Assembly: GCF_005771495.1 (NCBI RefSeq)
Contig: NZ_VAUW01000031.1
Coordinates: 1 to 50,617 of the forward strand
Direction of reading: 5' to 3'
Length of the DNA stretch: 50,617 nucleotides
DNA from: Maribacter sp. ACAM166
GTDB lineage: Bacteria > Bacteroidota > Bacteroidia > Flavobacteriales > Flavobacteriaceae
Shown here in pieces: positions 7,840 through 17,870 of the stretch. The notes below the pieces were generated by a model. That model was not told where the DNA came from. It saw only the letters and a program-made list of their open reading frames with translations, and made no database searches. Position numbers and translations under genes: made by a program. How positions within the stretch are numbered: the stretch's first letter is position 1; every line of letters starts with the position of its first letter.

Positions 7840-9318
7840 TTAATTTATCCTTCCAGGATTACGTCTATTATTACCTTCTCTTTCTGTGAGGTCGTCTCCC
7901 AAATCCTCTCTTGCCACCTTAACAAGGTCCATGATACTTTTCACCACTTCTGGATTCTGTTCTTTTACATTAAAACGCTCTCCAGGATCTCGTCGAAGGT
8001 CATATAATTCTAATCCGGTGGAGTCTAAATGCCGACTACCTGGAAAACCATCATTACCGGGTAATTCATCTTCATATGATTGATAAGAATGCGGTAAAAT
8101 AAGTTTCCAAGAGTCCATACGAACTCCTTCCAAGCTATTCTTATTGTAATAATAGTAAAGGTGATTCCGTGGATTTGCATCTTCATCCCCTCTGAACAAA
8201 GAAAGGATATTTACACCGTCAATCTTTTTAACAGGCAGGTTGGCGTTTGCAATTACCGAAAAAGTAGGCAAAAGATCTATGGTAGAGGCCAATTTATTAT
8301 TTATGGTTCCAGCTGGCACTAAATTAGGCCAACGTACTATGGCAGGTACTCGCTGGCCACCTTCAAACGAAGTTTGTTTCCCTTCCCTTAAACCTCCGGA
8401 TGAGCCGGCATGATTACCGAAGTTAAGCCATGGACCGTTGTCACTTGTAAAGATGACCAAGGTGTTTTTATCAATATTATTCTCTTTGAGGGTATTCATT
8501 ACTTGACCAACGGACCAATCTATTTCCATCATTACATCACCGTAAGAACCTTGCAGGCTTTTACCCCTAAACTGTTCCGATACGGCCAAAGGAACATGGG
8601 GCATAGAATGAGCAAAATATAAGAAAAAAGGTTTCTTTTTATGTCTTTCAATAAAATTGATTACCTTTTCAGTGTAACGCTTGGTAAGCCTATTTTGGTC
8701 GCTAATATTGCGAATATATTCTATAGTTTTGTTTCCTTCTATCAATGGTAAAGGTGGCATCCTGGATCTCCAAGATGAAGAATCAGTAACTAGTTTGTTA
8801 TCATAATCCACTGGCCACATATCATTCGAATAGGGCAAACCAAAGTATTCATCAAATCCATGCTGAAGTGGAAGAAATTGTTCCGATTCGCCCAAATGCC
8901 ATTTGCCTACCATTGAGGTAGCGTAGCCCTTTTTTCTTAAGATTTCCGGAATGGTCTCTTCATCATTATTTAAACCAATCTTGGAATTTGGAAATAAGGC
9001 TCCCGTTACTCCAATACGATTAGGATAGCATCCAGTAAGGATAGCCGCACGAGAAGCACTGCATATGGCCTGGGCCGCGTAAAAGTTAGTGAAGCGCATA
9101 CCTTCCGCTGCCAATTTATTTATATTGGGAGTTTCATAACCAATCCCTCCATAAGAAGTCAAGTCTCCATATCCCATATCGTCCATAAATATCAGAACGA
9201 TGTTTGGTTCTTTCGTTATTTCCCCTTGAGCTAAAGCATCAAAATTCACATAAAAAAAGAAGATAAAAACTGATAATAGTAGTTTAATTGATATTCTTAA
9301 GGATATATTTCGCTTCAT
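7840..9318 (-). CDS. Secreted sulfatase (family S1), CSASR active site
   Basis: A 492-residue type I sulfatase, which hydrolyses sulfate esters after its active-site cysteine is converted to formylglycine. There is a signal peptide (about residues 1-30, ending ALAQ). The metal-binding pair Asp46-Asp47 lies in LIFMDDMGYGD. The activation motif is Cys86-Ser-Ala-Ser-Arg90 followed by AAILTG; most family members have Pro instead of Ala at the third position, although Ala is tolerated in some sulfatases. GKWHLGE and SDNGPW are further conserved segments. The gene is divergent from the FecI-type sigma gene and likely belongs to the same utilization locus. The substrate cannot be told from sequence alone. 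Confidence 0.93.
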   Translation of the reverse strand: MKRNISLRISIKLLLSVFIFFFYVNFDALAQGEITKEPNIVLIFMDDMGYGDLTSYGGIGYETPNINKLAAEGMRFTNFYAAQAICSASRAAILTGCYPNRIGVTGALFPNSKIGLNNDEETIPEILRKKGYATSMVGKWHLGESEQFLPLQHGFDEYFGLPYSNDMWPVDYDNKLVTDSSSWRSRMPPLPLIEGNKTIEYIRNISDQNRLTKRYTEKVINFIERHKKKPFFLYFAHSMPHVPLAVSEQFRGKSLQGSYGDVMMEIDWSVGQVMNTLKENNIDKNTLVIFTSDNGPWLNFGNHAGSSGGLREGKQTSFEGGQRVPAIVRWPNLVPAGTINNKLASTIDLLPTFSVIANANLPVKKIDGVNILSLFRGDEDANPRNHLYYYYNKNSLEGVRMDSWKLILPHSYQSYEDELPGNDGFPGSRHLDSTGLELYDLRRDPGERFNVKEQNPEVVKSIMDLVKVAREDLGDDLTEREGNNRRNPGRIN

Positions 9319-9639
9319 TGTACTGTTCTTTTATAGTTCTAGGTTTCTTATCTAAGGAGGATATAACTTTTATTTTATAGACATAGGAATGAGGAAAATT
9401 TAATAATATATTTAAGTCATTTTAATTTAGGAGAAATAGATACAACCAATTCCTAACATAGGATACTGTAGTTAATTAGATAATTCACAAATAGTTTTAA
9501 TTTATATTATGTACCTTAAAATTATTAAATTCTCAAAAATATAATATATTTGAATGTTCTTCTATAGTTATCAATCACTAATAATATGTTATTAACAAAA
9601 TTGAAATTTCTTTAATTATGATTGTTTCCACAAAAATTT
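9319..9639. other. Divergent promoter region between sulfatase and sigma factor genes
   Basis: About 320 bp of very AT-rich DNA between two divergent genes, expected to hold promoters for both. The only recognisable element is the box at 9545-9552. No gene was seen. Confidence 0.5.
9545..9552 (+). promoter_or_regulatory. Candidate -7 box for the fecI-like gene
   Basis: TATATTTG fits the Bacteroidota -7 consensus TAnnTTTG and lies about 88 bp before the chosen start of the sigma factor gene. No convincing TTG is seen at -33, so this is tentative. Confidence 0.4.
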
Positions 9640-10254
9640 ATGAAACCAACCAAGATGGATAATGCCAATCAAAAATTATGTATTGAAAGCGATTCAGAGA
9701 AAGAAATCTGGCTAGAATTGAGACGTGGAGATCCTGAGGCCTTGGGTAATCTATACGATTTATATGTTGACCAACTATTTGCTATTGGAATGAAAACGAT
9801 TGGGAGTAGAGATCTTGTTCAAGATCATATTCATGATTTATTTTTAGACCTATATAAATATCATGAACATCTAGCAGAGGTTAGAAGCATTGCTGGTTAT
9901 TTAATAACATCTTTCAAAAGAAAATTATACAAGCAGAATAAATTTCAAATCACACATTTAAGACCAAACTGGGATGATAATAACAACAATATTCCAATTG
10001 ATTTAAAAGTTGTCAATTCTCATGAAGAACAACTAATTCAACAAGAACATAAAGATGAACGTTCTAGTTTTTTAAAAAGGGCACTTACCAATCTTACCGA
10101 ACATCAGCAGAACATTTTAATACTTCGTTTTACAGAAGAGAAGTCCTATGACGAGATTGCCGATATTATGAGTGTAAGCGTTTCTTCTGCCAGAACCTTA
10201 ATATATCGTGCTGTTAAAACCATTCGAAACTCTACACTTTCCATATTTCTATAA
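9640..10254 (+). CDS. FecI-type ECF RNA polymerase sigma factor
   Basis: About 204 residues from the ATG at 9640; the frame stays open upstream only through a TTG. Region 2 covers the part with AIGMKTIGSRDLVQDHIHD, and region 4 is a helix-turn-helix with YDEIADIMSVS and ARTLIYRAV. It is a small sigma factor without region 3, typical of Bacteroidota. It is followed by a FecR anti-sigma gene and an STN-containing SusC gene, so it should be released when the receptor binds its glycan and then activate the susC operon. This relay is established for FecI/FecR systems; its use here is inferred. Confidence 0.92.
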   Translation: MKPTKMDNANQKLCIESDSEKEIWLELRRGDPEALGNLYDLYVDQLFAIGMKTIGSRDLVQDHIHDLFLDLYKYHEHLAEVRSIAGYLITSFKRKLYKQNKFQITHLRPNWDDNNNNIPIDLKVVNSHEEQLIQQEHKDERSSFLKRALTNLTEHQQNILILRFTEEKSYDEIADIMSVSVSSARTLIYRAVKTIRNSTLSIFL

Positions 10255-10311
10255 AAAAATAATTATTCATTTTCGTGTCTATGTACTTGTATTCACTACT
10301 CTTATAAGTAG

Positions 10312-11415
10312 ATGGGTAGTTTGTATACTAAATTTTGCGATACGCCCTTAAATCATTTTATGAATTCAAAGACCAATAAACCATTATCTGAAATGGAAAA
10401 GCGAGCACTTCGTGAGCGTTTGATAACATCGGCTACAGAAATGAAAAAAAAGCGCTGGCCTAACAAAACATATCTTTTAATGGCAGCAGCCAGTATTATT
10501 CTGATTTTTGGAATATTTAAATATGTTTATCAGCCAGAAGAACCATCTTTAAAAAATATCATTAGCGAAATCTCAACAGTAGATATAATTAATTCCGATA
10601 AGGTGACTGTAGTTTTGGGAAATGGAGAAAATATTTCTATGGAAGAAAATAGTACAATTAAATATTCAACCAATGGAAAAAATGTTAATCTGGGAAAAGG
10701 AAAGGATTATGAGCAGCAGGCAATGGTTGATAAAAAGCCCATTTTTAATACTATTCTAGTACCATACGGAAAACGAACCGATGTTACACTTTCAGATGGC
10801 ACTAGAGTATGGATCAATTCTGGGTCAAGAATTGTTTATCCTGCACTCTTCAAAAAAGACATACGGGAAGTATATCTTGAAGGAGAGGCTATTTTTGAAG
10901 TAGCTCATAATAAGGATATACCCTTTAAGGTTTTATCAAAGAACCAAGAAATCGAAGTTTTGGGCACCGTTTTTAATATTTCAAATTACGTCGAAGATAC
11001 TCAAATGAATACGGTATTAAAAAGCGGTAGTATTAAAATAACGTATGAAGGGAATGAATCAAAGTCGTATAAAATCACTCCTGGCACTTTGTCTAGTTAT
11101 AATCGTTATACTGCAAAAGTAGAAAGACGAAAAGTTAATGTGGATGATTATTTTGCATGGAGAGAGGGTTATGTAAATCTGGCAAAAGATAGACTTGATT
11201 ATTTAACAGCTAAGTTATCCAGATACTATAACGTAGATATCACTATTTCTGATGCGGAACTGGCTGGAGAAACTTTTTCCGGGAAGCTTGACCTCAAAGA
11301 AGATTTAGATCGGGTAATCGAAATTATCAGTAAAACCACTAAAATTGAGGTAACAAAAGAGAACGGAAATATTATTTTAACTAAAAAAACTAATCCTAAA
11401 ATCAAGAGTCAATGA
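10312..11415 (+). CDS. FecR-family anti-sigma factor
   Basis: 367 residues. A cytoplasmic N-terminal part (about 1-50) is followed by one membrane helix (about 54-72, LLMAAASIILIFGIF). The periplasmic FecR domain (about 150-250) contains SDGTRVWINSGS, YLEGEAIFEVA and VLGTVFNIS. A C-terminal DUF4974-type domain contains YFAWREG and FSGKLDLKED. It holds the sigma factor at the membrane and receives the signal from the STN domain of the neighbouring SusC protein. The gene starts 57 bp after the sigma gene. The exact start is uncertain, since an ATG at 10360 is also possible. Confidence 0.92.
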   Translation: MGSLYTKFCDTPLNHFMNSKTNKPLSEMEKRALRERLITSATEMKKKRWPNKTYLLMAAASIILIFGIFKYVYQPEEPSLKNIISEISTVDIINSDKVTVVLGNGENISMEENSTIKYSTNGKNVNLGKGKDYEQQAMVDKKPIFNTILVPYGKRTDVTLSDGTRVWINSGSRIVYPALFKKDIREVYLEGEAIFEVAHNKDIPFKVLSKNQEIEVLGTVFNISNYVEDTQMNTVLKSGSIKITYEGNESKSYKITPGTLSSYNRYTAKVERRKVNVDDYFAWREGYVNLAKDRLDYLTAKLSRYYNVDITISDAELAGETFSGKLDLKEDLDRVIEIISKTTKIEVTKENGNIILTKKTNPKIKSQ

Positions 11416-11428
11416 TATAACTTAAATT

Positions 11429-11461
11429 AAAAAAACCAGCAAGTGCGCCAACACTTACTGG
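11429..11461 (-). terminator. Hairpin between fecR and susC with T-run on the minus strand
   Basis: Arms CCAG-C-AAGTG and CACTT-A-CTGG form a strong hairpin with a 6-nt loop (11436-11461). Seven A residues precede it on the + strand, so the T-run needed for termination is on the minus strand. No annotated minus-strand gene ends here, so it may end an antisense RNA starting inside susC. On the + strand it would be a leader hairpin of susC, about 58 bp before the start codon. Confidence 0.5.
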
Positions 11462-11518
11462 CTAAATAGTAGAATTATCGCTAGTAAAACAATAATTAAC
11501 TAATTGAACCACAAAATT

Positions 11519-14500
11519 ATGAATAATTCCTTAAGGAACGTTCCTTATTCTGGTAATAATACCGTAGGGCACATCATCAATACCATCATGAGAACGCTCG
11601 CAATTCTTATAACAATTGGATTAACAACGGTTATGGCAAACGAGACTTATTCTCAGACAACCATGGACATTAACGTTGAACAAGTATCCTTTGAGATGCT
11701 TTTTGATGAGATTCAAAACAACAGTGAGTACATCTTTTTTTATAAGGATGGTATTCTTCCCGTTAATGAAAAGGTTTCATTGGCCAAAAAGAAGATAACA
11801 TTACAAAATATCCTAGAACCTTTGCTGGGCAGCTATAATTTAAAATATACTGTTATTGATAGGCAAGTGACTGTTTATAAAATTTCTAAACCACCCGTTA
11901 AAAATAAACTTAATACTATTATTCAGGGGTTGTCGCTTACAGGAAAAGTTTTAGATAATCTAGGTACTCCTTTACCAGGTGCGAATATTGTTGAAAAGGG
12001 AACTACGAATGGGACACAATCAGACTTTGATGGTAATTTCACTATAACAACTGCAGATGGCGATGCTATTTTAGTCTTCTCTTATATAGGCTTTTTAACA
12101 AAGGAAATTGCTCTCAAAGGACAAACGAGTTTGAATGTCACGCTTCAAGAAAGTGCTTCCGCCTTGGATGAAATTGTAGTAGTTGGCTATGGAACTCAAA
12201 AGAAAAGTGACCTAACCGGAGCGGTAACATCTTTAGGTCAAGATGATTTAAACCCTGGAGCAAATGCATCAGTTGACCAGTTAATGTTAGGTAGGGCGGC
12301 TGGGGTCAATATTACCCAATCTAGCTCGGCTCCTGGCGGAGGTCTTTCCATTCGTATTAGAGGGTCAAGTTCATTAAATGCAGGCAACGAGCCTTTGTAT
12401 GTAATTGACGGTTTCCCAATTGATAATAGTCCTAATCTTGGGTCAGGTGGTGCAGCCCAAGTAGGCAACAATCAAAGCCCTAGAAATCCCTTAAACGCTT
12501 TAAATCCTGCTGACATTCAATCCATAGAAATACTAAAAGATGCCTCCGCTACTGCAATTTACGGATCAAGGGGAGCGAATGGTGTCATTTTGGTTACTAC
12601 TAAAAAAGGTAGGGAAGGCCGCATAAACGTTACTTATGATGCCTATGCGGGTCTGCAATCCAAAGTAGCCAATTTAGATGTCCTGAATACTGACCAATAT
12701 ATTGACGCAATAAACACCTTGTCAAGTGAAAGGGGTAATGGAGAGGTTTTCAGTGCTGCGGATATTAGTTCGATAGGCAGAGGGGTAAACTGGCAAAATG
12801 AAGTGTTACGCTCTGCACCAATAACAAGCCATAACCTTTCAGCAAGTGGTGGATCTGAAAATACATCCTACTACTCCTCCTTCAACTATTTTAATCAAAA
12901 CGGAATCGTTAAGAATACAGGAATTAAAAGATATACGGGGAGAATTAACCTCGAATCTAAACTTAGCGATAGAGCAACAATTGGATTAAATTTTAATACA
13001 AGTCTGATAAAAGACAATAATAATGTGGATGGTATACAAACCAATGAAAATGGTGGACCCATATACTCTTCTTTGCTTTACGATCCGACAGAACCAATAC
13101 GCAACCCCGATGGAAGTTTCGCTCAATCATCTAATTTGACAATTAACAATCCAGTACTCGTCATAGATGCAATAACCAGTCTAAACGAGACTAATAGAAC
13201 TTTTGGAAGTGCATTTCTAAACTACAATTTTACGGATGCTTTATCCGGAAAATTCAATTTTGGAACTGATAGGCAAACGTCTAGGAGGGATATTTATAAT
13301 GATTCCCAAACCATATTCGGTGCTGCTTCTGGAGGAATCGCAAATATCAATTCTTTAGAACGATCAAATTACCTTTTTGAATATACTATGACTTACAACA
13401 AAGAATTCAATGAGAATCATAGTTTGACAATACTTGGAGGTAGTACCTTTCAAAAGTTTAGCAGTCGCTTTGTCTCCGCTCAAATAAGTGGCTTTCCAAC
13501 AGATGATATCGAAACCAATAATCTTGGTTTGGGAGATACCAATAACGATGAAGTCAATAGTAACAAGGAAGAAAATACGTTATTATCCTATCTAGGAAGG
13601 GTCAATTATAATATTTTCAATAAATTTTTATTGACCGCTTCTATAAGAGCGGATGGATCCTCCCGTTTTGGTGAAAATAGTAAATGGGGATATTTTCCAT
13701 CTTTTGCCGTTGGTTGGAAATTGGAAGAGGAAGAATTTATACCAGATGCATTTAATCAATTGAAAATTAGAGCAAGTTGGGGACAGACAGGAAATCAAGA
13801 AATTGGAAATTTTGCTTCCCAATTGACTTTTGGCTCAGGTCCAAATGCAGTTCTAGGAGGGGTTTTACAGGGGTCTGTAGTTCCAGGCCGAATTGCTAAT
13901 CCTGATTTGAAATGGGAAACGACAGAGCAGTTTAATGTGGGAATAGACTGGGGAATTCTCGGTGGGCGTTTTAGCGGTACGTTAGATTACTTTAAAAAGA
14001 ACTCAAAAGATTTATTGTTCAATCTTCCTTTACCAGCATCATCTGGTTTCTCATCAATATTGTCCAATGTTGGAGAGGTAGAAAACAGTGGTATCGAAGT
14101 TCTCATTTCTTCCACAAATATTTCTACAGATAATTTCTCGTGGAAGTCTTCGTTTAATTTCTCGGCAATTAATAATAAAGTGGTCGATTTAGGAAGAATT
14201 GAAAGTATTGTAACCGGAAATATACAAGCCGTAGGAAATACGGCTATCATAAGAGAAGGAGATCCACTAGCTTCCTATTATGGATACGTTGTTACCGGAA
14301 TTTTTCAAGAGAGCGATAACATTGCAAACTCAGCGCAACCAGATTCCCAACCTGGTTTTCCGATTTTTGAAGATCGGAATGGAGACGGGGCAATCACGCC
14401 TTTAGACCAAGCTATAATAGGTAGTCCTTTGCCGGACTTTACATATGGATTTCAGAATTCCATAACATGGAAAGATTTACAATTGGATTTCTTTTTTCAA

Positions 14501-14926
14501 GGGCAATCTGGAGTAGATTTAATTAATGTAAACCTTATAGAGTCTTTATATCCTGCTAATTTTAGAAGAAACCGATTAGCAGAAACAATTACGGATAGAT
14601 GGACACCTGTAAATACGGATGCTAAATGGCCTTCTTCTGTTGATCCAAACTCTTATGGGGCTAGCAAGGTAAATTCCTTGACCGTACAGGATGCGTCCTA
14701 TCTCCGTTTAAAGAACGTTCAATTGAGCTATAATATACCGATTGACAACATAGATTTCCTTAATGCACTGCGTGTTTATATTTCAGGTCAGAACATTTTT
14801 ACTATAACGGATTATATTGGTTTTGACCCTGAGGCTAATTCATTAGGCCGAAGCAATGTCAGAATAGATTATAGTAGCTATCCCCTAGCCCGAACCTTTC
14901 TTTTAGGGGTAACAGCTAATTTTTAA
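11519..14926 (+). CDS. susC: SusC/RagA-type TonB-dependent receptor with STN signalling domain
   Basis: About 1135 residues from the ATG at 11519; a TTG at 11504 is in frame but less likely. Order of parts: signal sequence with TLAILITIGLTTVMA, STN domain (DINVEQVSFEMLFDEI onward), carboxypeptidase-regulatory-like beta domain (GKVLDNLGTPLPGANI), the linker EIVVVGYGTQKKSDLTG typical of SusC, plug domain, and the outer-membrane barrel ending in an aromatic residue (ANF). It imports bound glycan fragments across the outer membrane using TonB energy. The STN domain marks it as the sensor for the FecR/FecI pair encoded just upstream. The gene is complete, and its SusD partner follows after 26 bp. 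Confidence 0.96.
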   Translation: MNNSLRNVPYSGNNTVGHIINTIMRTLAILITIGLTTVMANETYSQTTMDINVEQVSFEMLFDEIQNNSEYIFFYKDGILPVNEKVSLAKKKITLQNILEPLLGSYNLKYTVIDRQVTVYKISKPPVKNKLNTIIQGLSLTGKVLDNLGTPLPGANIVEKGTTNGTQSDFDGNFTITTADGDAILVFSYIGFLTKEIALKGQTSLNVTLQESASALDEIVVVGYGTQKKSDLTGAVTSLGQDDLNPGANASVDQLMLGRAAGVNITQSSSAPGGGLSIRIRGSSSLNAGNEPLYVIDGFPIDNSPNLGSGGAAQVGNNQSPRNPLNALNPADIQSIEILKDASATAIYGSRGANGVILVTTKKGREGRINVTYDAYAGLQSKVANLDVLNTDQYIDAINTLSSERGNGEVFSAADISSIGRGVNWQNEVLRSAPITSHNLSASGGSENTSYYSSFNYFNQNGIVKNTGIKRYTGRINLESKLSDRATIGLNFNTSLIKDNNNVDGIQTNENGGPIYSSLLYDPTEPIRNPDGSFAQSSNLTINNPVLVIDAITSLNETNRTFGSAFLNYNFTDALSGKFNFGTDRQTSRRDIYNDSQTIFGAASGGIANINSLERSNYLFEYTMTYNKEFNENHSLTILGGSTFQKFSSRFVSAQISGFPTDDIETNNLGLGDTNNDEVNSNKEENTLLSYLGRVNYNIFNKFLLTASIRADGSSRFGENSKWGYFPSFAVGWKLEEEEFIPDAFNQLKIRASWGQTGNQEIGNFASQLTFGSGPNAVLGGVLQGSVVPGRIANPDLKWETTEQFNVGIDWGILGGRFSGTLDYFKKNSKDLLFNLPLPASSGFSSILSNVGEVENSGIEVLISSTNISTDNFSWKSSFNFSAINNKVVDLGRIESIVTGNIQAVGNTAIIREGDPLASYYGYVVTGIFQESDNIANSAQPDSQPGFPIFEDRNGDGAITPLDQAIIGSPLPDFTYGFQNSITWKDLQLDFFFQGQSGVDLINVNLIESLYPANFRRNRLAETITDRWTPVNTDAKWPSSVDPNSYGASKVNSLTVQDASYLRLKNVQLSYNIPIDNIDFLNALRVYISGQNIFTITDYIGFDPEANSLGRSNVRIDYSSYPLARTFLLGVTANF

Positions 14927-14952
14927 AATCATAATCATAAAATTTAGATAAA

Positions 14953-16387
14953 ATGAAATATTATAAAATATTATTTATCGTTCTCATCACGGCATGTTTT
15001 TTTGCCTGTGATGATAAATTGGAAGAAGAAGTATATTCAGAACTTTCTCCTTCAACATTGTTTACTTCCGAAGATGGACTATCGGCAGTTTTAAATGCAT
15101 CCTATGCCTTTGCCCAAAGACGGGGCGCACAAGATTTTTGGGCTCCTTTCCATATGGAGAGTATGACTGCTGGTGAGACCACAGGTGCTGGTGGGTCAAT
15201 TGAGAATTTATGGGTGGCCCAAATGGATTTTACATGGGATTCTAACCATGGCCATTTTTTTTCAACTTGGAGCGTACATTTTAATAGTATTAGAGATGCA
15301 AACATCGTATTGGATAATTTGGATAATGACAATTTTTCAGAAAGCTTTAAGAAATTGACAGAAGCAGAGGTCCATTTTCTTAGAGGATGGAATTATGCTG
15401 CTTTGTTCAATTGGTATGGTCCACTTCCTTTGTATCGTTCTTCTAGTGAAGACCCTTTAATTCCAAGGGCGAACGAGGAGGAAACTCGCACCTTTATTGA
15501 ACAGGAACTCACAATGGCAGCAAGTGCATTACCCAAACAGTCACCAGCTTTTGGAAGGGCCTCAAGAGGTGCTGCATTGGCAGTTTTGTGTAAATTTTAT
15601 CTGAATAGTAAACAATGGCAAAAGGCTGCTGATGCAGCCCAAGATATTATTGACCTGAATCAATACTTATTACTTGATACGTATTCAGATGTCTTTGCCT
15701 TTGATAATGAAGAAAATCAAGAAGTCATATGGGTACTCCCAAAAAATGGTGCTGGTGGCGGGGAAACAGGTAATGGTCTTAATGCATTAACTTACCCACC
15801 TGATTTTCCTAGACCATTTAGCAATAATGCTGTTTTCGCAGCTAGGACATACTTATCCGATGATTTTGTAAATTCCTTTGAAGCTTCTGATACTAGGACA
15901 AGTCAGATTATTACCGAATGGGTCAGCACCCAAAGTGGTGAGTTGGTCATGGGACTTGGAAATGATCAGTCGTTTCCAAATAAATTTCCATTCGAACCAA
16001 CTGCAGTCGGACCTTGGGCAAGTAATGATTTTGCTGCCATTAGATATGCTGATATCTTGTTAAGTCGCGCAGAAGCATTGAATGAAATCAATGGTCCTAG
16101 CCAAGAATCCATAAATCTAATCAATCAAGTAAGGATTAGAGCAGGAGCATCCGAATTGATTTTAACAGGTTACACCAAGGATTCTCTCCGAGCTGCAATT
16201 TTACAAGAACGGGGTTGGGAATTTTTCTTTGAAGGAAAAGCTCGGGAGGATCAAAATTAGGCAAGAAGTGTTTATCTCTAAGGCACAAGCAAGAGGTAAA
16301 AACGCACAGGACTATCATGTGTTGTTCCCAATTCCACAGTTAGAATTAGATGCCAATTCTAATTTTGTTCAAAATCCGGGTTATTAA
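14953..16387 (+). pseudogene. susD: SusD/RagB surface glycan-binding lipoprotein, frameshifted near the C-terminus
   Basis: The first frame gives 435 residues: a lipoprotein signal with Cys19 in ITACFFACDD, then the helical SusD fold (LRGWNYAALFNWYGPLP, IRYADILLSRAEALNEI, QERGWEFFFEGKARED). The family normally continues with a short tail ending LFPIPQxExDxN...QNPGY. That tail is present in another frame (HVLFPIPQLELDAN, then FVQNPGY) up to 16387. One extra base near 16251-16255 explains the break. As written, the protein ends with a stop at 16258-16260 and lacks about 42 residues. This is either a real loss of function or a sequencing error. It pairs with the SusC gene upstream. Confidence 0.9.
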
Positions 16388-16402
16388 CTAAACTATTAGA
16401 GA

Positions 16403-17848
16403 ATGAAGAATTTCAGATGTGATAATATATTACCCGTAATAGGAAAATTGACAAAGTTATTGTTAGTATCAATATGCGGACTACTTCTTTGTGTTAATCG
16501 TGGCAACGCTCAAGAGAAAACTAACTTTATTATAATTTTTGCCGATGACCTGGGTTATGGTGATTTGAGTTCTTACGGGCACCCGACAATTAAAACCCCA
16601 AATCTGGACCAAATGGCTAATGAAGGTCAGAAATGGACCAATTTTTATGTTGGTGCAAGTGTTTGTACTCCAAGTAGGGCAGCATTATTAACAGGTCGCC
16701 TACCTGTTAGAAGCGGTATGACCAGCAATAAGGTCAGGGTTTTGTTTCCGAACTCAGTAAATGGATTGCCAACGGAAGAAATTACACTTGCTGAACAATT
16801 GAAAACGGTAGGCTACAGCACGGCTTGTATCGGTAAATGGCATTTAGGTCATAAAGAGCAATATCTACCAACCAATAATGGATTCGACTATTATTTCGGA
16901 ATTCCATATAGTAATGATATGGACAACGTTACCGAAATCAATACGATGGAGGACTATAAGAATTTTTGGTTGAAACCCGATAACATTAAAATTGAAAGTT
17001 TCAATGTGCCATTGATGCGCAATACCGAGATTATCGAACGACCTGCCAATCAGAATACTATTACAAAAAGATATGCGGAGGAAGCTATTTCCTTTATAAA
17101 AAAAAATAAGGAAAAGCCATTCTTTTTATATTTAGCGCATAATCTACCACATGTACCCTTGTTTGCATCTAAAGAGTTTTTGGGTAAAAGTGACCGTGGA
17201 CTTTATGGTGATGTAGTTGAGGAAATTGATTATGGCATTGGTCAAATTATTACTACTTTAAAAGATGAAGGCTTGGCCGAAAATACAATAGTAGTATTTA
17301 CTTCTGACAATGGTCCTTGGTTGTCTTTTGGCGTTAATGGAGGTAGTGCTGGGCTACTGAAAGCAGGAAAAGGAATGACTTGGGAGGGCGGTATGCGCGA
17401 ACCTTGTATTTTTTGGTCTCCTAACAAGATTAAACCAGCATTAATAACCGAATTAGGAACAACAATGGATTTGTTTACCACTTTCAGTAAAATGGCAGGT
17501 GTACCAATACCAAAAGATAGAATGATAGACGGATTGGATTTGAGCCAGACCTTATTCAATGAGCAGCCTAGCCCCCGGGAAAATATTTTTTACTATCGGG
17601 GACCAGATCTATTTGCCGTTAGGGTAGGAGATTATAAAGCACATTTTATAACCCAAGGAGAATATGGGCAGTTTGGTCCTAAGGAAGAGCATAGTACACC
17701 CCTACTATACAATTTGGCTGTAGACCCATCAGAACAATTTAATATAGCTGAAGGCCATCCTGAAATACTTAGTGAAATAAGTGACGTGGTAGGGGTTCAT
17801 AAGTCAAAAATGGTTAAAGGTAAAGACCAATTAGTAGATAGAGAGTAA
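16403..17848 (+). CDS. Secreted sulfatase (family S1)
   Basis: 481 residues with a signal peptide (about 1-37, ending GNAQ). The metal-binding pair is in FIIIFADDLGYGDLS (Asp48-Asp49). The formylglycine motif is Cys88-Thr-Pro-Ser-Arg92, then AALLTGR. GKWHLGH, HNLPHVPLF and SDNGPWL are also visible. It resembles arylsulfatase A-type enzymes acting on carbohydrate sulfates. It lies 15 bp after the susD tail, so it is probably the third gene of the susC operon. It is clearly a close paralogue of the sulfatase at 19680-21155, sharing long stretches around the active site. Confidence 0.94.
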   Translation: MKNFRCDNILPVIGKLTKLLLVSICGLLLCVNRGNAQEKTNFIIIFADDLGYGDLSSYGHPTIKTPNLDQMANEGQKWTNFYVGASVCTPSRAALLTGRLPVRSGMTSNKVRVLFPNSVNGLPTEEITLAEQLKTVGYSTACIGKWHLGHKEQYLPTNNGFDYYFGIPYSNDMDNVTEINTMEDYKNFWLKPDNIKIESFNVPLMRNTEIIERPANQNTITKRYAEEAISFIKKNKEKPFFLYLAHNLPHVPLFASKEFLGKSDRGLYGDVVEEIDYGIGQIITTLKDEGLAENTIVVFTSDNGPWLSFGVNGGSAGLLKAGKGMTWEGGMREPCIFWSPNKIKPALITELGTTMDLFTTFSKMAGVPIPKDRMIDGLDLSQTLFNEQPSPRENIFYYRGPDLFAVRVGDYKAHFITQGEYGQFGPKEEHSTPLLYNLAVDPSEQFNIAEGHPEILSEISDVVGVHKSKMVKGKDQLVDRE

Positions 17849-17870
17849 GGTCATCGTATAATTAGATAAT

